Below, piece after piece: positions 13,076 through 20,321 of a DNA stretch of 26,450 nucleotides. The stretch's first letter is position 1, and every line of letters begins with the position of its first letter. The stretch covers positions 1 through 26,450 of the forward strand of contig JBEMAY010000044.1 in the NCBI GenBank assembly GCA_040274765.1, given 5' to 3'. Source of the DNA: Psychrobacillus sp040274765. GTDB lineage: Bacteria; Bacillota; Bacilli; Bacillales_A; Planococcaceae. Made by a program: the position numbers and the translations under genes. The notes under the pieces are model-generated. The model had not been told where the DNA came from, made no database searches, and saw only the letters and a program-made list of their open reading frames with translations.

Positions 13076-13600
13076 TTAAATGGTGAGCGCGGTATGAAAA
13101 TTGGAGCGTCTTACAAGCTTTACGACAATCGGATAAATGATAAAAAATGCTATACCATTTATAAGGATTGCTGGTAAAACTACTACTAGGAAGAGCTCTG
13201 TAAATACTGCACCTGCATTAAATATAAAAATAGCGGTGGACAGGAAAACAGTTCCTGATATTAGTGTGCCGATACAAGTTAGAACAACGGCTACAGCCAA
13301 TTTGTTAGCTAATTTGTTTAATAAAATAACGAGACCAAAGAAGATAAATGCAGTGATTGTCTTATCAATAATATTTGGAACAAAGCCACCAGGGAAGGTA
13401 GAAAATAATCCTGAAATTATTCCTGTTGAAAACCCTAGTAAAAATACACTTTTAACCTCTGGAAATAATAATATTCCAATAAACATCATCGTCAACATAA
13501 AGTCAGGCTTCATACCCCCGTTAATACCAGGAATGATAATGTAAAGCACTGCTCCTACACCAACTAGCAAAGACATTAGCACAAGATTCTTCGTATTCAT
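13076..13600 (-). CDS. trpP: TrpP, tryptophan transport protein
   Basis: A 174-residue integral membrane protein of the TrpP family (B. subtilis yhaG), the probable tryptophan uptake component. Five or six hydrophobic helices cover most of the chain. The family hallmark PGINGGMKPDFMLTMMFIGILLFPEV is at about 24-49, and FSTFPGGFVPNIIDKTITAFIFFG at about 65-88. It lies 111 bases after hit on the same strand and has its own terminator. The leader just before the start codon carries a cluster of GAG/TAG triplets overlapping the ribosome-binding site (listed separately). This agrees with the TRAP-mediated translational control known for B. subtilis trpP. Confidence 0.93.
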   Translation of the reverse strand: MNTKNLVLMSLLVGVGAVLYIIIPGINGGMKPDFMLTMMFIGILLFPEVKSVFLLGFSTGIISGLFSTFPGGFVPNIIDKTITAFIFFGLVILLNKLANKLAVAVVLTCIGTLISGTVFLSTAIFIFNAGAVFTELFLVVVLPAILINGIAFFIIYPIVVKLVRRSNFHTALTI

Positions 13601-13602
13601 TT

Positions 13603-13654
13603 CTCATCTCTCCTCAACTTTTCTCAGACTATTTAGTTCTCCTAACGTATCCTC
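13603..13654 (-). promoter_or_regulatory. Candidate TRAP (MtrB) binding site in the trpP leader
   Basis: Reading the minus-strand transcript, GAG or TAG triplets begin at 13654, 13644, 13641, 13631, 13625, 13615, 13610 (or 13612) and 13605, the last two flanking the ribosome-binding site. Spacing at the 3' end is the 2-3 nt favoured by TRAP; upstream gaps are wider. Tryptophan-bound TRAP would block translation. Confidence 0.5.
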
Positions 13655-13711
13655 ATGATCGTTAGCGAGAAACATATCATTAATTGTAAATCTTTTTCCT
13701 TTTAAAAGCAA

Positions 13712-14140
13712 TTAGTTGGCAGATAATTTATTTGCCAATTCGTTTGCTAATTCTTGAATCATTTCGGATGAATAGGTTTTTTCCTTTGTATTCCAAGTGA
13801 GCTTCAATCCATCAGTTTGATCGTAGCGTGGGATAAAATGCAAATGGAAATGGAAAACGCTTTGTCCAGCAGGAGCACCATTATTATTTAATAGATTCAT
13901 CCCAACAGGTCCAAACGTATCCTTTAATGCAGACGCAATTTTAGGTACAACCTTAAATAAGTTGCTAGCTTCTTCTTCACTTAAGTCATAGACATTTTCC
14001 TTGTGAGTTTTAGGAATGATTAAAGTATGTCCCTTTGTAAGAGGCATGATATCCATAAAAGCATACACGTGTTCATCCTCATAAATTTTAGCGCTAGGGA
14101 TAGAGCCGTCGATTATTTTACAAAAAATACAGTTACTCAT
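13712..14140 (-). CDS. hit: Hit, HIT-family nucleotide hydrolase
   Basis: A 142-residue histidine-triad protein that hydrolyses phosphoramidate or similar adenosine nucleotides. The catalytic HxHxH lies in VFHFHLHFIP (H97, H99, H101). The zinc pair C4 and C7 lies in NCIFCKI, and GHTLIIPKTH (37-46) is the conserved substrate-pocket strand. Length is typical of bacterial Hit. It is divergent from ecsA across a 154-bp gap, as in B. subtilis. A TAGGAGG site precedes ATG. No clear terminator was found before trpP, so read-through into trpP is possible. The physiological substrate is not known. Confidence 0.95.
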   Translation of the reverse strand: MSNCIFCKIIDGSIPSAKIYEDEHVYAFMDIMPLTKGHTLIIPKTHKENVYDLSEEEASNLFKVVPKIASALKDTFGPVGMNLLNNNGAPAGQSVFHFHLHFIPRYDQTDGLKLTWNTKEKTYSSEMIQELANELANKLSAN

Positions 14141-14294
14141 AAGAAAACCTCCTATTCATTATTAGGATGAGTTTAACATATAATTGGACAAGTTTGTTTT
14201 TCTTTTAATAAATAGATTGAAGGAATTTAAATGACAGAAGATTTTTAAGGCAGGCTTTGGTAAAATTATATTTAGGAAGAAGTGAGGTGTAGAA

Positions 14295-15035
14295 ATGACT
14301 GTATTAGAAGTAAAAAATGTAACAGGTGGATATACAAGAAAGCCTGTATTGCATGATTTAGACTTTTCTATTGGTAAAGGAGAGCTTGTTGGACTAATCG
14401 GGCTAAATGGGGCTGGGAAAAGTACGACGATCAAGCATATTATTGGAACAATGAATGCCGCAAAAGGGGAAATTCTACTAAACGGGAAGACGTTAAAGGA
14501 TGACCCAGCGCTATATCGCTCTTCTTTTTCTTATATACCAGAAACGCCGGTATTATATGACGAGTTAACGTTAAATGAACATTTAGAGCTTACGGCAATG
14601 GCCTACAATTTGGACAAGGATGTATTCAATGCAAGAAAAGCTTCTCTATTAAAAGAGTTTCGGATGGAAAAACGATTGAACTGGTTTCCAACTCATTTTT
14701 CTAAGGGAATGCGACAAAAAGTAATGATTATGTGTGCATTTTTAGTGAGTCCATCTCTCTACATTATAGATGAACCATTTGTAGGTCTGGACCCTTTAGG
14801 AATTCAATCACTACTTGATCAGATGAAAGCAAGAAAGGATGAGGGGGCTTCTGTCCTCATGTCGACACATATTCTATCAACTGCTGAACGATATTGTGAT
14901 CGCATACTTCTTTTGCATAATGGGAAAATTCGTGCACAAGGAACGATGACAGACTTACGCGCAGCATTCAATATGCCGTACGCAACATTAGATGATCTTT
15001 ACATCGAAATGACAAAGGAACAACAAGATGAATAA
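14295..15035 (+). CDS. ecsA: EcsA, ABC transporter ATP-binding subunit
   Basis: ATPase subunit of the Ecs ABC transporter, 246 residues. Walker A GLNGAGKST is at 36-44, the ABC signature FSKGMRQKV at about 135-143, Walker B LYIIDEPF at about 155-162, the D-loop GLDPLG directly after, and the switch histidine is in MSTHILS. In B. subtilis, Ecs mutants are defective in processing and secretion of exported proteins, sporulation and competence. The start is ATG with GTGAGGTG seven bases upstream. It overlaps ecsB by 8 bases, showing tight coupling with the membrane subunit. Confidence 0.96.
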   Translation: MTVLEVKNVTGGYTRKPVLHDLDFSIGKGELVGLIGLNGAGKSTTIKHIIGTMNAAKGEILLNGKTLKDDPALYRSSFSYIPETPVLYDELTLNEHLELTAMAYNLDKDVFNARKASLLKEFRMEKRLNWFPTHFSKGMRQKVMIMCAFLVSPSLYIIDEPFVGLDPLGIQSLLDQMKARKDEGASVLMSTHILSTAERYCDRILLLHNGKIRAQGTMTDLRAAFNMPYATLDDLYIEMTKEQQDE

Positions 15036-16224
15036 TTTGCATGAGGTATGGAGTAAGCGATTTGTCTTCTATATAAATGAGCTGCAGAAATATATGAAAT
15101 TTATCGTTTCTGGTCATTTGGCTATTGTGATCGTCTTTGCAATTGGCGCCCTAGGCTATACGTATAGTGGATGGCTAAACTCAGCTCCTAAGGATTTTCC
15201 CGCATATTTGGTAGTTGCGTTCATCTTAAGTATCTTAGTAACACTGAGCACACCCGTCACATTGTTGAAAAATGCAGACAGTGTGTATTTTTTGCCGCTA
15301 GAAACAAAGCTAGGGGAATATCTACGATTGGCACTTCGATGGACGTATTTTTCCTCCATTTTTGTGACATTAGCTGCATATGTTGTGGCAATTCCTTTAC
15401 TTACACGAGTAGCTGGTAGTACTAGAGAAGAAATTATTGCTCTATTAGTATTTTTATTGGTATTAAAGTATTGGAGTATCCATACGGAATTCTACTACCG
15501 ATGGGCTGCTAATGGAAGAGGCGTATGGGGAGACCGTCTTCTACGATTCCTACTTGTATTAGTAGCACTGTATTTCCTATTGAATGGAAGCTATTTATTT
15601 GTGATTTTAGTAGCTATTGTACAATTTATTTATACAATGGCATGGGTGAAAAAGAAAAAAGAAGTTCCATTTCCATTTGAACACTTTATTATTGTAGAGC
15701 AATCTCGAATGATGAGATTTTATCGTTTTGCTAATTACTTTACAGACGTTCCACATATTCGGGGAGCAACTAAAAGAAGAAAGTGGTTAGATGTATTTTA
15801 CAAGTTGGCAAAGTATGGTCAAAAAAATACACAGCTTTACTTAGTGATGAGGACTTTCATACGGACGAATGACTTTTTCTATTTATGGCTTCGTTTAACA
15901 GGACTCGCTATTATCGGAGCTATATTCATTCCGTTCCCAATTGTATCCATCATTTTTGCTGGGGCGCTTTCCTTTGCCACAGTTATTCAGATTAAGCATG
16001 CATTATTGTCAGGATATGAATTCAGAATGGATCTTTTGTTTCCTATTGAAAAGGATGCAAGGAAGCAATCAGTTGCTCGGTTAATACGATTCCTTCAGTT
16101 CATCCAAGCGATAGCTGTTTTGATCGGTGTTCTGATTCAAGGAGGAGATTCTCCTATTACATTCTTAGTACCAGTAGCAGTGTTAGTAGTGTCAGAACTA
16201 ACTTTGCGAATGAGTAAAATCTAA
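15028..16224 (+). CDS. ecsB: EcsB, ABC transporter membrane subunit
   Basis: A 398-residue membrane subunit pairing with EcsA. Hydrophobic helices occur at about residues 25-45, 58-78, 105-128, 138-155, 170-205 (a broad hydrophobic stretch), 285-325 and 355-393. A central cytoplasmic domain (about 210-285) carries basic stretches. The length is close to the B. subtilis protein (about 408). A terminator follows at once, and no ecsC homologue lies downstream, where B. subtilis has one. The repeat array C occupies that position. The transported substrate is not established. Confidence 0.94.
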   Translation: MNNLHEVWSKRFVFYINELQKYMKFIVSGHLAIVIVFAIGALGYTYSGWLNSAPKDFPAYLVVAFILSILVTLSTPVTLLKNADSVYFLPLETKLGEYLRLALRWTYFSSIFVTLAAYVVAIPLLTRVAGSTREEIIALLVFLLVLKYWSIHTEFYYRWAANGRGVWGDRLLRFLLVLVALYFLLNGSYLFVILVAIVQFIYTMAWVKKKKEVPFPFEHFIIVEQSRMMRFYRFANYFTDVPHIRGATKRRKWLDVFYKLAKYGQKNTQLYLVMRTFIRTNDFFYLWLRLTGLAIIGAIFIPFPIVSIIFAGALSFATVIQIKHALLSGYEFRMDLLFPIEKDARKQSVARLIRFLQFIQAIAVLIGVLIQGGDSPITFLVPVAVLVVSELTLRMSKI

Positions 16225-16234
16225 TTGTTAAATA

Positions 16235-16283
16235 AAAACTGTAAATACACTCAAGTAAATTGAGTGGTTTGCAGTTTTTTTAT
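16235..16283 (+). terminator. Terminator of ecsA-ecsB
   Basis: AAACTGTAAATACACTCAA pairs, with one internal mismatch region, with TTGAGTGGTTTGCAGTTT, then T7. It lies 10 bases after the ecsB stop and borders array C. Confidence 0.88.
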
Positions 16284-16317
16284 TTGTTAAAGTATGGAGT
16301 TTTGTCTATAAGTAGGG

Positions 16318-16692
16318 GGGAGTGCCCTATAGAGAGTATGGAAAGAGCCCATAAATAGGATGGAAGTGATCCATAAAGTATGGGGAATCGTCCATAAGCA
16401 GGTCGGAAGTGTCCCATAACTCAAAGAAAGGTGCCCATAAACGTGGGAATTGCCCATAAACAGGCGGAAAGTGAGCCATAAAGTATAAGAAAGAGCCCAT
16501 AAGGAGGCCCAAAGTGTCCCATAACTCAAAGAAAGGCGCCCATAAACGTGGAAATCGCCCATAATCAGGCGAAAAGTGTCCCATAAAGTATAAGAAAGAG
16601 CCCATAAGGAGGCCCAAAGTGTCCCATAACTCAAAGAAAATCGCCCGTAACCGTTAGAATCGCCCATAATCAGGCGGAAAGTGTCCCATTAA
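16318..16692. repeat. Repeat array C: 105-bp super-period of five CCCATAAA units
   Basis: Eighteen cores (GCCCATAAA/TCCCATAAC type) start at 16325, 16348, 16370, 16391, 16413, 16434, 16453, 16475, 16496, 16518, 16539, 16558, 16580, 16601, 16623, 16644, 16663 and 16685. From 16413 on, the interval pattern 21, 19, 22, 21, 22 repeats exactly, giving a 105-bp super-period. Sequence identity between the copies is high here. The core and geometry match array B, 15 kb away. 105 is a multiple of three, so two minus-strand frames stay open (35-residue repeats rich in W, Y, S, L and G), but they lack a ribosome-binding site and are not called as genes. The array lies between the convergent ecsB and hmoB and fills a gene-free gap of about 640 bases. 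Confidence 0.95.
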
Positions 16693-16787
16693 TCACACAT
16701 AAAACTTGAATTAGCAACTCGCATTATTTTCTTTGTGACACTCGTGTTTTACAAAATTAGGAATCATTAATTTAAATTTTGTACATA

Positions 16788-16824
16788 ATAAAAAATAAGA
16801 AAACGCTCAGAGTATGAGCGTTTT
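16788..16824 (-). terminator. Terminator of hmoB
   Basis: AAAACGCTCA (16800-16809) and TGAGCGTTTT (16815-16824) form a perfect stem. The minus-strand transcript continues into a T-rich stretch. Confidence 0.85.
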
Positions 16825-16866
16825 GGTGCGGTGAGTTGTAATTGATTGTTTAAAGAAGGTACTTTT

Positions 16867-17358
16867 TTATTCTTCCTCGTTTGTCTTAGAACGATAGGTC
16901 GAGATATAAGGGGCACTTGTAAAGAGCTGTTGCTTATCTGCGACACTCGTGAAGTCCAGTGCAACAGACTTTTCCCATACCTCGTAGCTATTAGGTCCAT
17001 TCCATTCTGTTAGAATAATGTAAGTATCCGATTTTAATGGTTTCAAAACGCGTAAAGCGATGAAGCCTGGTTCAGATTGAACGGTGGAAGACAGGTTCGT
17101 ATATTTATGCTCAAATATTGGCTTACCTTCATCTGACATGGGAATGTGTTGGAGGACAAAATATCCATTCTCATTAAAACTGCCAAGTGATTCTAAAATT
17201 TCATAAATACGAGGGACTTGAAAGACGGATTTACCAGCGGTTTCATGAATGAGAACCGAATTCCCAGTCCCATGTAAAATGTAAATATCTTCATTGGGAT
17301 TTTTATCTTTAATAGACTGCATAAATTCAGGAGTTCCGGACGTCATATATAATTTCAT
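16867..17358 (-). CDS. hmoB: HmoB-like haem-degrading monooxygenase
   Basis: A 163-residue protein related to B. subtilis HmoB (YhgC), which opens the haem ring to release iron. The N-terminal half is an unusual YhgC-type extension (MKLYMTSGTPEFM, IYILHGTGNSVLIHETAG, FQVPRIYEI). The C-terminal half is an ABM-type ferredoxin fold (about 68-160): NLSSTVQSEPGFIALRVLKPL, DTYIILTEWNGPNSYEVWEKS. The family binds haem through this fold. GGAGG sits 7 bases before ATG. It lies next to hemE-hemH, transcribed away from them, as yhgC does in B. subtilis. No clear Fur box was found upstream. Confidence 0.85.
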   Translation of the reverse strand: MKLYMTSGTPEFMQSIKDKNPNEDIYILHGTGNSVLIHETAGKSVFQVPRIYEILESLGSFNENGYFVLQHIPMSDEGKPIFEHKYTNLSSTVQSEPGFIALRVLKPLKSDTYIILTEWNGPNSYEVWEKSVALDFTSVADKQQLFTSAPYISTYRSKTNEEE

Positions 17359-17649
17359 TAAGCTTCCTCCAATAATATTTTTATTTGTATTTATATTTTC
17401 CCCTAATTTGCAAATTTAAAAACAACCTTTTTACAGGAAGGTTTGAAATCAGGACAAATTTATGACAATTCCCATTTATAACTATACATTAATTCAAGAA
17501 ACGTCTATAGTTGAAGCGTATATTGGAAACGGAATGTAATCGGTATCAAAGGCAATTCAAAAGATTTTCTTTGAGCATTGTAGTAAAGTATTATCATGTA
17601 ATGTATTTAGGTATAAAATAACATGTTACTAAGAAGGGCAGGAAATGAA

Positions 17650-18702
17650 ATGACTACTTTTAATGACACACTATTACGTGCTGCGCGCGGTGAGAAAGTG
17701 GAACATACACCCGTTTGGTATATGAGGCAAGCGGGAAGATCGCAACCAGAATATAGAAAAATTAAAGAAAAATATTCTTTAGAACAAATTACCCACGAGC
17801 CAGAGCTTTGTGCATATGTGACACGTCTACCAGTAGAAAACTATAATGTAGATGCGGCTATCCTTTATAAAGATATTGTAACTCCACTTGTAGGAATCGG
17901 AGTAGATGTAAAAATAAAATCTGGTGTTGGACCAGTCATTTCAAATCCAATACGTACCGTACAAGATGTAGAAAAACTAGGGGAATTTTCTCCAGAAGAT
18001 CACGTACCCTTCGTATTAGATACTATAAAATTATTGACGACAGAACAACTAAATGTTCCACTAATTGGTTTTGCAGGAGCTCCATTTACATTAGCGAGCT
18101 ACATGATCGAGGGCGGACCATCTAGAAGCTATAACAAAACAAAATCATTTATGGTATCTGAGCCACAAGCATGGTTTGCGTTAATGGACAAGCTAGCTGA
18201 TATGATAATTATTTACATAAAAGCACAGGTTAAAGCTGGAGCGAAGGCCATCCAAATTTTTGACTCTTGGGTTGGGGCATTGAATGTAGAAGATTATCGT
18301 ATCTATATCAAACCGATTATGACCCGTATCTTCTCAGAAATACGTGAGACAGGTGTTCCATTAATTACATTTGGGGTTGGTGCAAGTCACCTAGCAATGG
18401 AATGGCATGACCTACCTGTGGATGTAGTGGGTATCGATTGGCGTCTGTCTATCAAGGAAGCTCGTGCAAAAGGGTTAACTAAACCTCTAATGGGTAACTT
18501 GGATCCTTCTTATTTAATCGGAGATTGGTCAGAAATTGAGAAACGTGCAAAAACAATTATTGAACAAGGTGTTGCTCATCCAAGCCATATCTTCAACCTA
18601 GGGCATGGAGTATTCCCTGAAGTGGATCCGGATGTGTTAAAACGCTTAACTGCCTTTATCCATGATTATAGTAGAGAACTTATTGCAGCGAAATCTAACT
18701 AA
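17650..18702 (+). CDS. hemE: HemE, uroporphyrinogen III decarboxylase
   Basis: Removes four carboxyl groups from uroporphyrinogen III to give coproporphyrinogen III in the cytoplasm. The 350-residue protein has the diagnostic N-terminal PVWYMRQAGRSQPEYR (R26 and R30 substrate-binding), the ILYKDIVTPL aspartate (D75), GFAGAPFTLASYMIEGG, FDSWVGAL and the C-terminal FNLGHGVFPEVDPD. The length is near B. subtilis HemE (353). The start is ATG 17650, MTTFNDTLLRAARGE. The frame continues upstream to TTG-type starts, but AAGGGCAGGAA lies just before this ATG. hemH follows after 21 bases, so the two form an operon. Confidence 0.96.
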   Translation: MTTFNDTLLRAARGEKVEHTPVWYMRQAGRSQPEYRKIKEKYSLEQITHEPELCAYVTRLPVENYNVDAAILYKDIVTPLVGIGVDVKIKSGVGPVISNPIRTVQDVEKLGEFSPEDHVPFVLDTIKLLTTEQLNVPLIGFAGAPFTLASYMIEGGPSRSYNKTKSFMVSEPQAWFALMDKLADMIIIYIKAQVKAGAKAIQIFDSWVGALNVEDYRIYIKPIMTRIFSEIRETGVPLITFGVGASHLAMEWHDLPVDVVGIDWRLSIKEARAKGLTKPLMGNLDPSYLIGDWSEIEKRAKTIIEQGVAHPSHIFNLGHGVFPEVDPDVLKRLTAFIHDYSRELIAAKSN

Positions 18703-18723
18703 AAAACTTTTGAGGTGACAAAA

Positions 18724-19653
18724 ATGAAGAAGACAATGGGATTGTTAGTAATGGCTTATGGAACACCATACGAGGAAGCAGATATTGAGCGATACTATAC
18801 ACATATTCGTCATGGTCGTAAACCTAGCGAAGAACAATTAGAGGATTTAACGGGCCGCTATAAAGCAATCGGAGGAATTTCTCCACTAGCTAAAATTACG
18901 GAAAACCAAGCAAAAGGTCTTTGCAATCGTCTAAATGAAGTACAAGATGAAATAGAATTCAAATTATATATCGGCTTAAAGCATATCGAGCCTTTCTTAG
19001 AGGATGCAGTTGCAGAAATGCATAAGGATGGAATTACAGAAGCTGTTTCCATCGTATTAGCTCCACATTTCTCTACGTTCTCTATTAAATCATATAATGG
19101 ACGTATTAAAGAAGAAGCTGAAAAGCTAGGTAACCTTAAAATAACTTCAGTAGAAAGCTGGTATACAGAACCTAAGTTCATCCAGTATTGGAGTGATAAA
19201 GTAAGTGAGGCATTTTCAGCAATGTCTGAAGAGCAACGAGAAAAAGCTTGCTTAATCGTTTCAGCGCATTCTTTACCTGAAAAGATTAAAGCTATGGGAG
19301 ACCCATACGAAGATCAATTAAAAGAAACAGCTGATCTAATTGCTGAGGCTGCTGGTGTAAAAAATTATGCAGTGGGCTGGCAAAGTGCTGGTCAAACTCC
19401 CGAACCATGGATTGGACCAGATGTACAAGACTTGACGCATGATTTGCATAAAGAGAAAGGCTATACAACATTCGTTTACACTCCAGTAGGTTTTGTTTCA
19501 GAGCATTTAGAAGTTCTGTACGATAACGATTACGAATGTAAAGTAGTTTGTGATGAAATCGGTGCTACTTACGTGCGTCCGGCTATGCCAAACGACCAGC
19601 CACAGTTTATTGATGCAATGGCTGACGTAGTCCTTAAGCATTTGAAAGGTTAA
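18724..19653 (+). CDS. hemH: HemH/CpfC, coproporphyrin (ferro)chelatase
   Basis: Inserts Fe2+ into the porphyrin. In Gram-positive bacteria of this type the substrate is coproporphyrin III. The 309-residue protein is very close to B. subtilis HemH throughout. AYGTPYEEADIERYYTHIRHGRKP is at 11-34, LAPHFSTFS at 112-120, the catalytic histidine in SAHSLPEKI is H182, and the acid in SEHLEVLYD is E263. Tyr12 corresponds to the axial tyrosine of CpfC. ATG 18724 is preferred over GTG 18715 because TTGAGGTGA precedes it at a proper distance. The expected next gene hemY (cgoX) is absent; a terminator follows. Confidence 0.96.
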   Translation: MKKTMGLLVMAYGTPYEEADIERYYTHIRHGRKPSEEQLEDLTGRYKAIGGISPLAKITENQAKGLCNRLNEVQDEIEFKLYIGLKHIEPFLEDAVAEMHKDGITEAVSIVLAPHFSTFSIKSYNGRIKEEAEKLGNLKITSVESWYTEPKFIQYWSDKVSEAFSAMSEEQREKACLIVSAHSLPEKIKAMGDPYEDQLKETADLIAEAAGVKNYAVGWQSAGQTPEPWIGPDVQDLTHDLHKEKGYTTFVYTPVGFVSEHLEVLYDNDYECKVVCDEIGATYVRPAMPNDQPQFIDAMADVVLKHLKG

Positions 19654-19666
19654 AAAAGTCGATTAT

Positions 19667-19705
19667 TAATACTCTAAAAGTTGTTGGCTTTTAGAGTATT
19701 TTTAA
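19667..19705 (+). terminator. Terminator of hemE-hemH
   Basis: ATACTCTAAAAG (19669-19680) pairs perfectly with CTTTTAGAGTAT (19688-19699), followed by TTTTTAAT. Confidence 0.9.
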
Positions 19706-19750
19706 TAAGCATTTGGAGTTTCACATTACCAGTCTGGGAGGATTATTCAA

Positions 19751-20230
19751 ATGAAAAAGGTTATGATCTCACTTGCACTACTTGGAACATTGACATTAGT
19801 AGGCTGTGGGGAAAAAGAAAAAACAGAAACTAGTACAAGTCAACAAGGAACTTTAGAAGAGGTTTTTGTAGAGATTCAAACTCCGAAAGAGTTACCGGTT
19901 GGTGAAGAAATAGTACTATCTGCTAAAGTTACACAAAGTGATGAAGCTGTAAATGACGCAGATTCAGTAGAGTTTGAAGTATGGGAATCAGGACTTCGTG
20001 ACGAAGGTCATATGGTAGAAGGTAAGCATACGGAAGATGGTATTTATGAAGCAAAATTTACATTTGATCATGATGGGGTTTATTATATGTTTGCTCATAC
20101 AACTGCTAGAGATATGCATGTCATGCCTAAGCAAGAGCTTAAGGTTGGAACTCCTGATATGAGCAAAGTGTTACCGGATGACAGCGACAATTCGATGAAA
20201 CATATGGAGCACAAGGATGGAAAACATTAA
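19751..20230 (+). CDS. YtkA-like-domain lipoprotein with His/Met-rich tail
   Basis: A 159-residue lipoprotein. The signal peptide MKKVMISLALLGTLTLVGC ends in a lipobox (Cys19). A short polar linker follows, then a YtkA/FixH-like immunoglobulin-type domain (about 38-134) with VEIQTPKELPVGEEIVLSA, VEFEVWESG and DGVYYMFAHTTARDMHVMPKQELKVG. The C-terminal tail is rich in His and Met (MKHMEHKDGKH), as are the domain residues HTTARDMHVM, which suggests metal binding. Copper is the usual guess for this fold, but nothing here proves the metal. It has GGGAGGAT 7 bases before ATG and appears to be monocistronic, standing where B. subtilis has hemY. Confidence 0.82.
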   Translation: MKKVMISLALLGTLTLVGCGEKEKTETSTSQQGTLEEVFVEIQTPKELPVGEEIVLSAKVTQSDEAVNDADSVEFEVWESGLRDEGHMVEGKHTEDGIYEAKFTFDHDGVYYMFAHTTARDMHVMPKQELKVGTPDMSKVLPDDSDNSMKHMEHKDGKH

Positions 20231-20237
20231 ATAATAC

Positions 20238-20300
20238 TTGCAAAAAATAATAGATGAGCGTATTATAATGACTAGTTGACCGAAATGGTTTTCTAGTCAT
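20238..20300 (+). promoter_or_regulatory. tetR promoter and 23-bp operator-like site
   Basis: TTGCAA (20238-20243), a 17-base spacer and TATTAT (20261-20266) make a plausible promoter. Just downstream, 20277-20299 runs from TGACCGAAATGG to TAGTCA. It matches the reverse complement of the site before yhgE in 17 of 23 positions, including TGACCGA and GTCA ends. Outer arms ATGACTAG/CTAGTCAT (20269-20276 and 20293-20300) also form an inverted repeat. Confidence 0.7.
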
Positions 20301-20321
20301 TTTTAGTGAGGAGGTAACTAA

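Noticed and set aside
13137..13544. 135-residue plus-strand frame
   Set aside because: Antisense shadow of trpP with no ribosome-binding site; the minus-strand protein is a clear TrpP.
14162..14434. 90-residue minus-strand frame between hit and ecsA
   Set aside because: Overlaps the ecsA start on the other strand and shows no family features or ribosome site.
16327..16617. Second minus-strand frame across array C as a gene
   Set aside because: Open only because the DNA period is a multiple of three; no ribosome-binding site and it overlaps another equally open frame.
17359..17649. Clear promoter or Fur box between hmoB and hemE
   Set aside because: Several AT-rich candidate boxes exist, but none combines a good -35, -10 and spacing, and no convincing Fur palindrome was seen.
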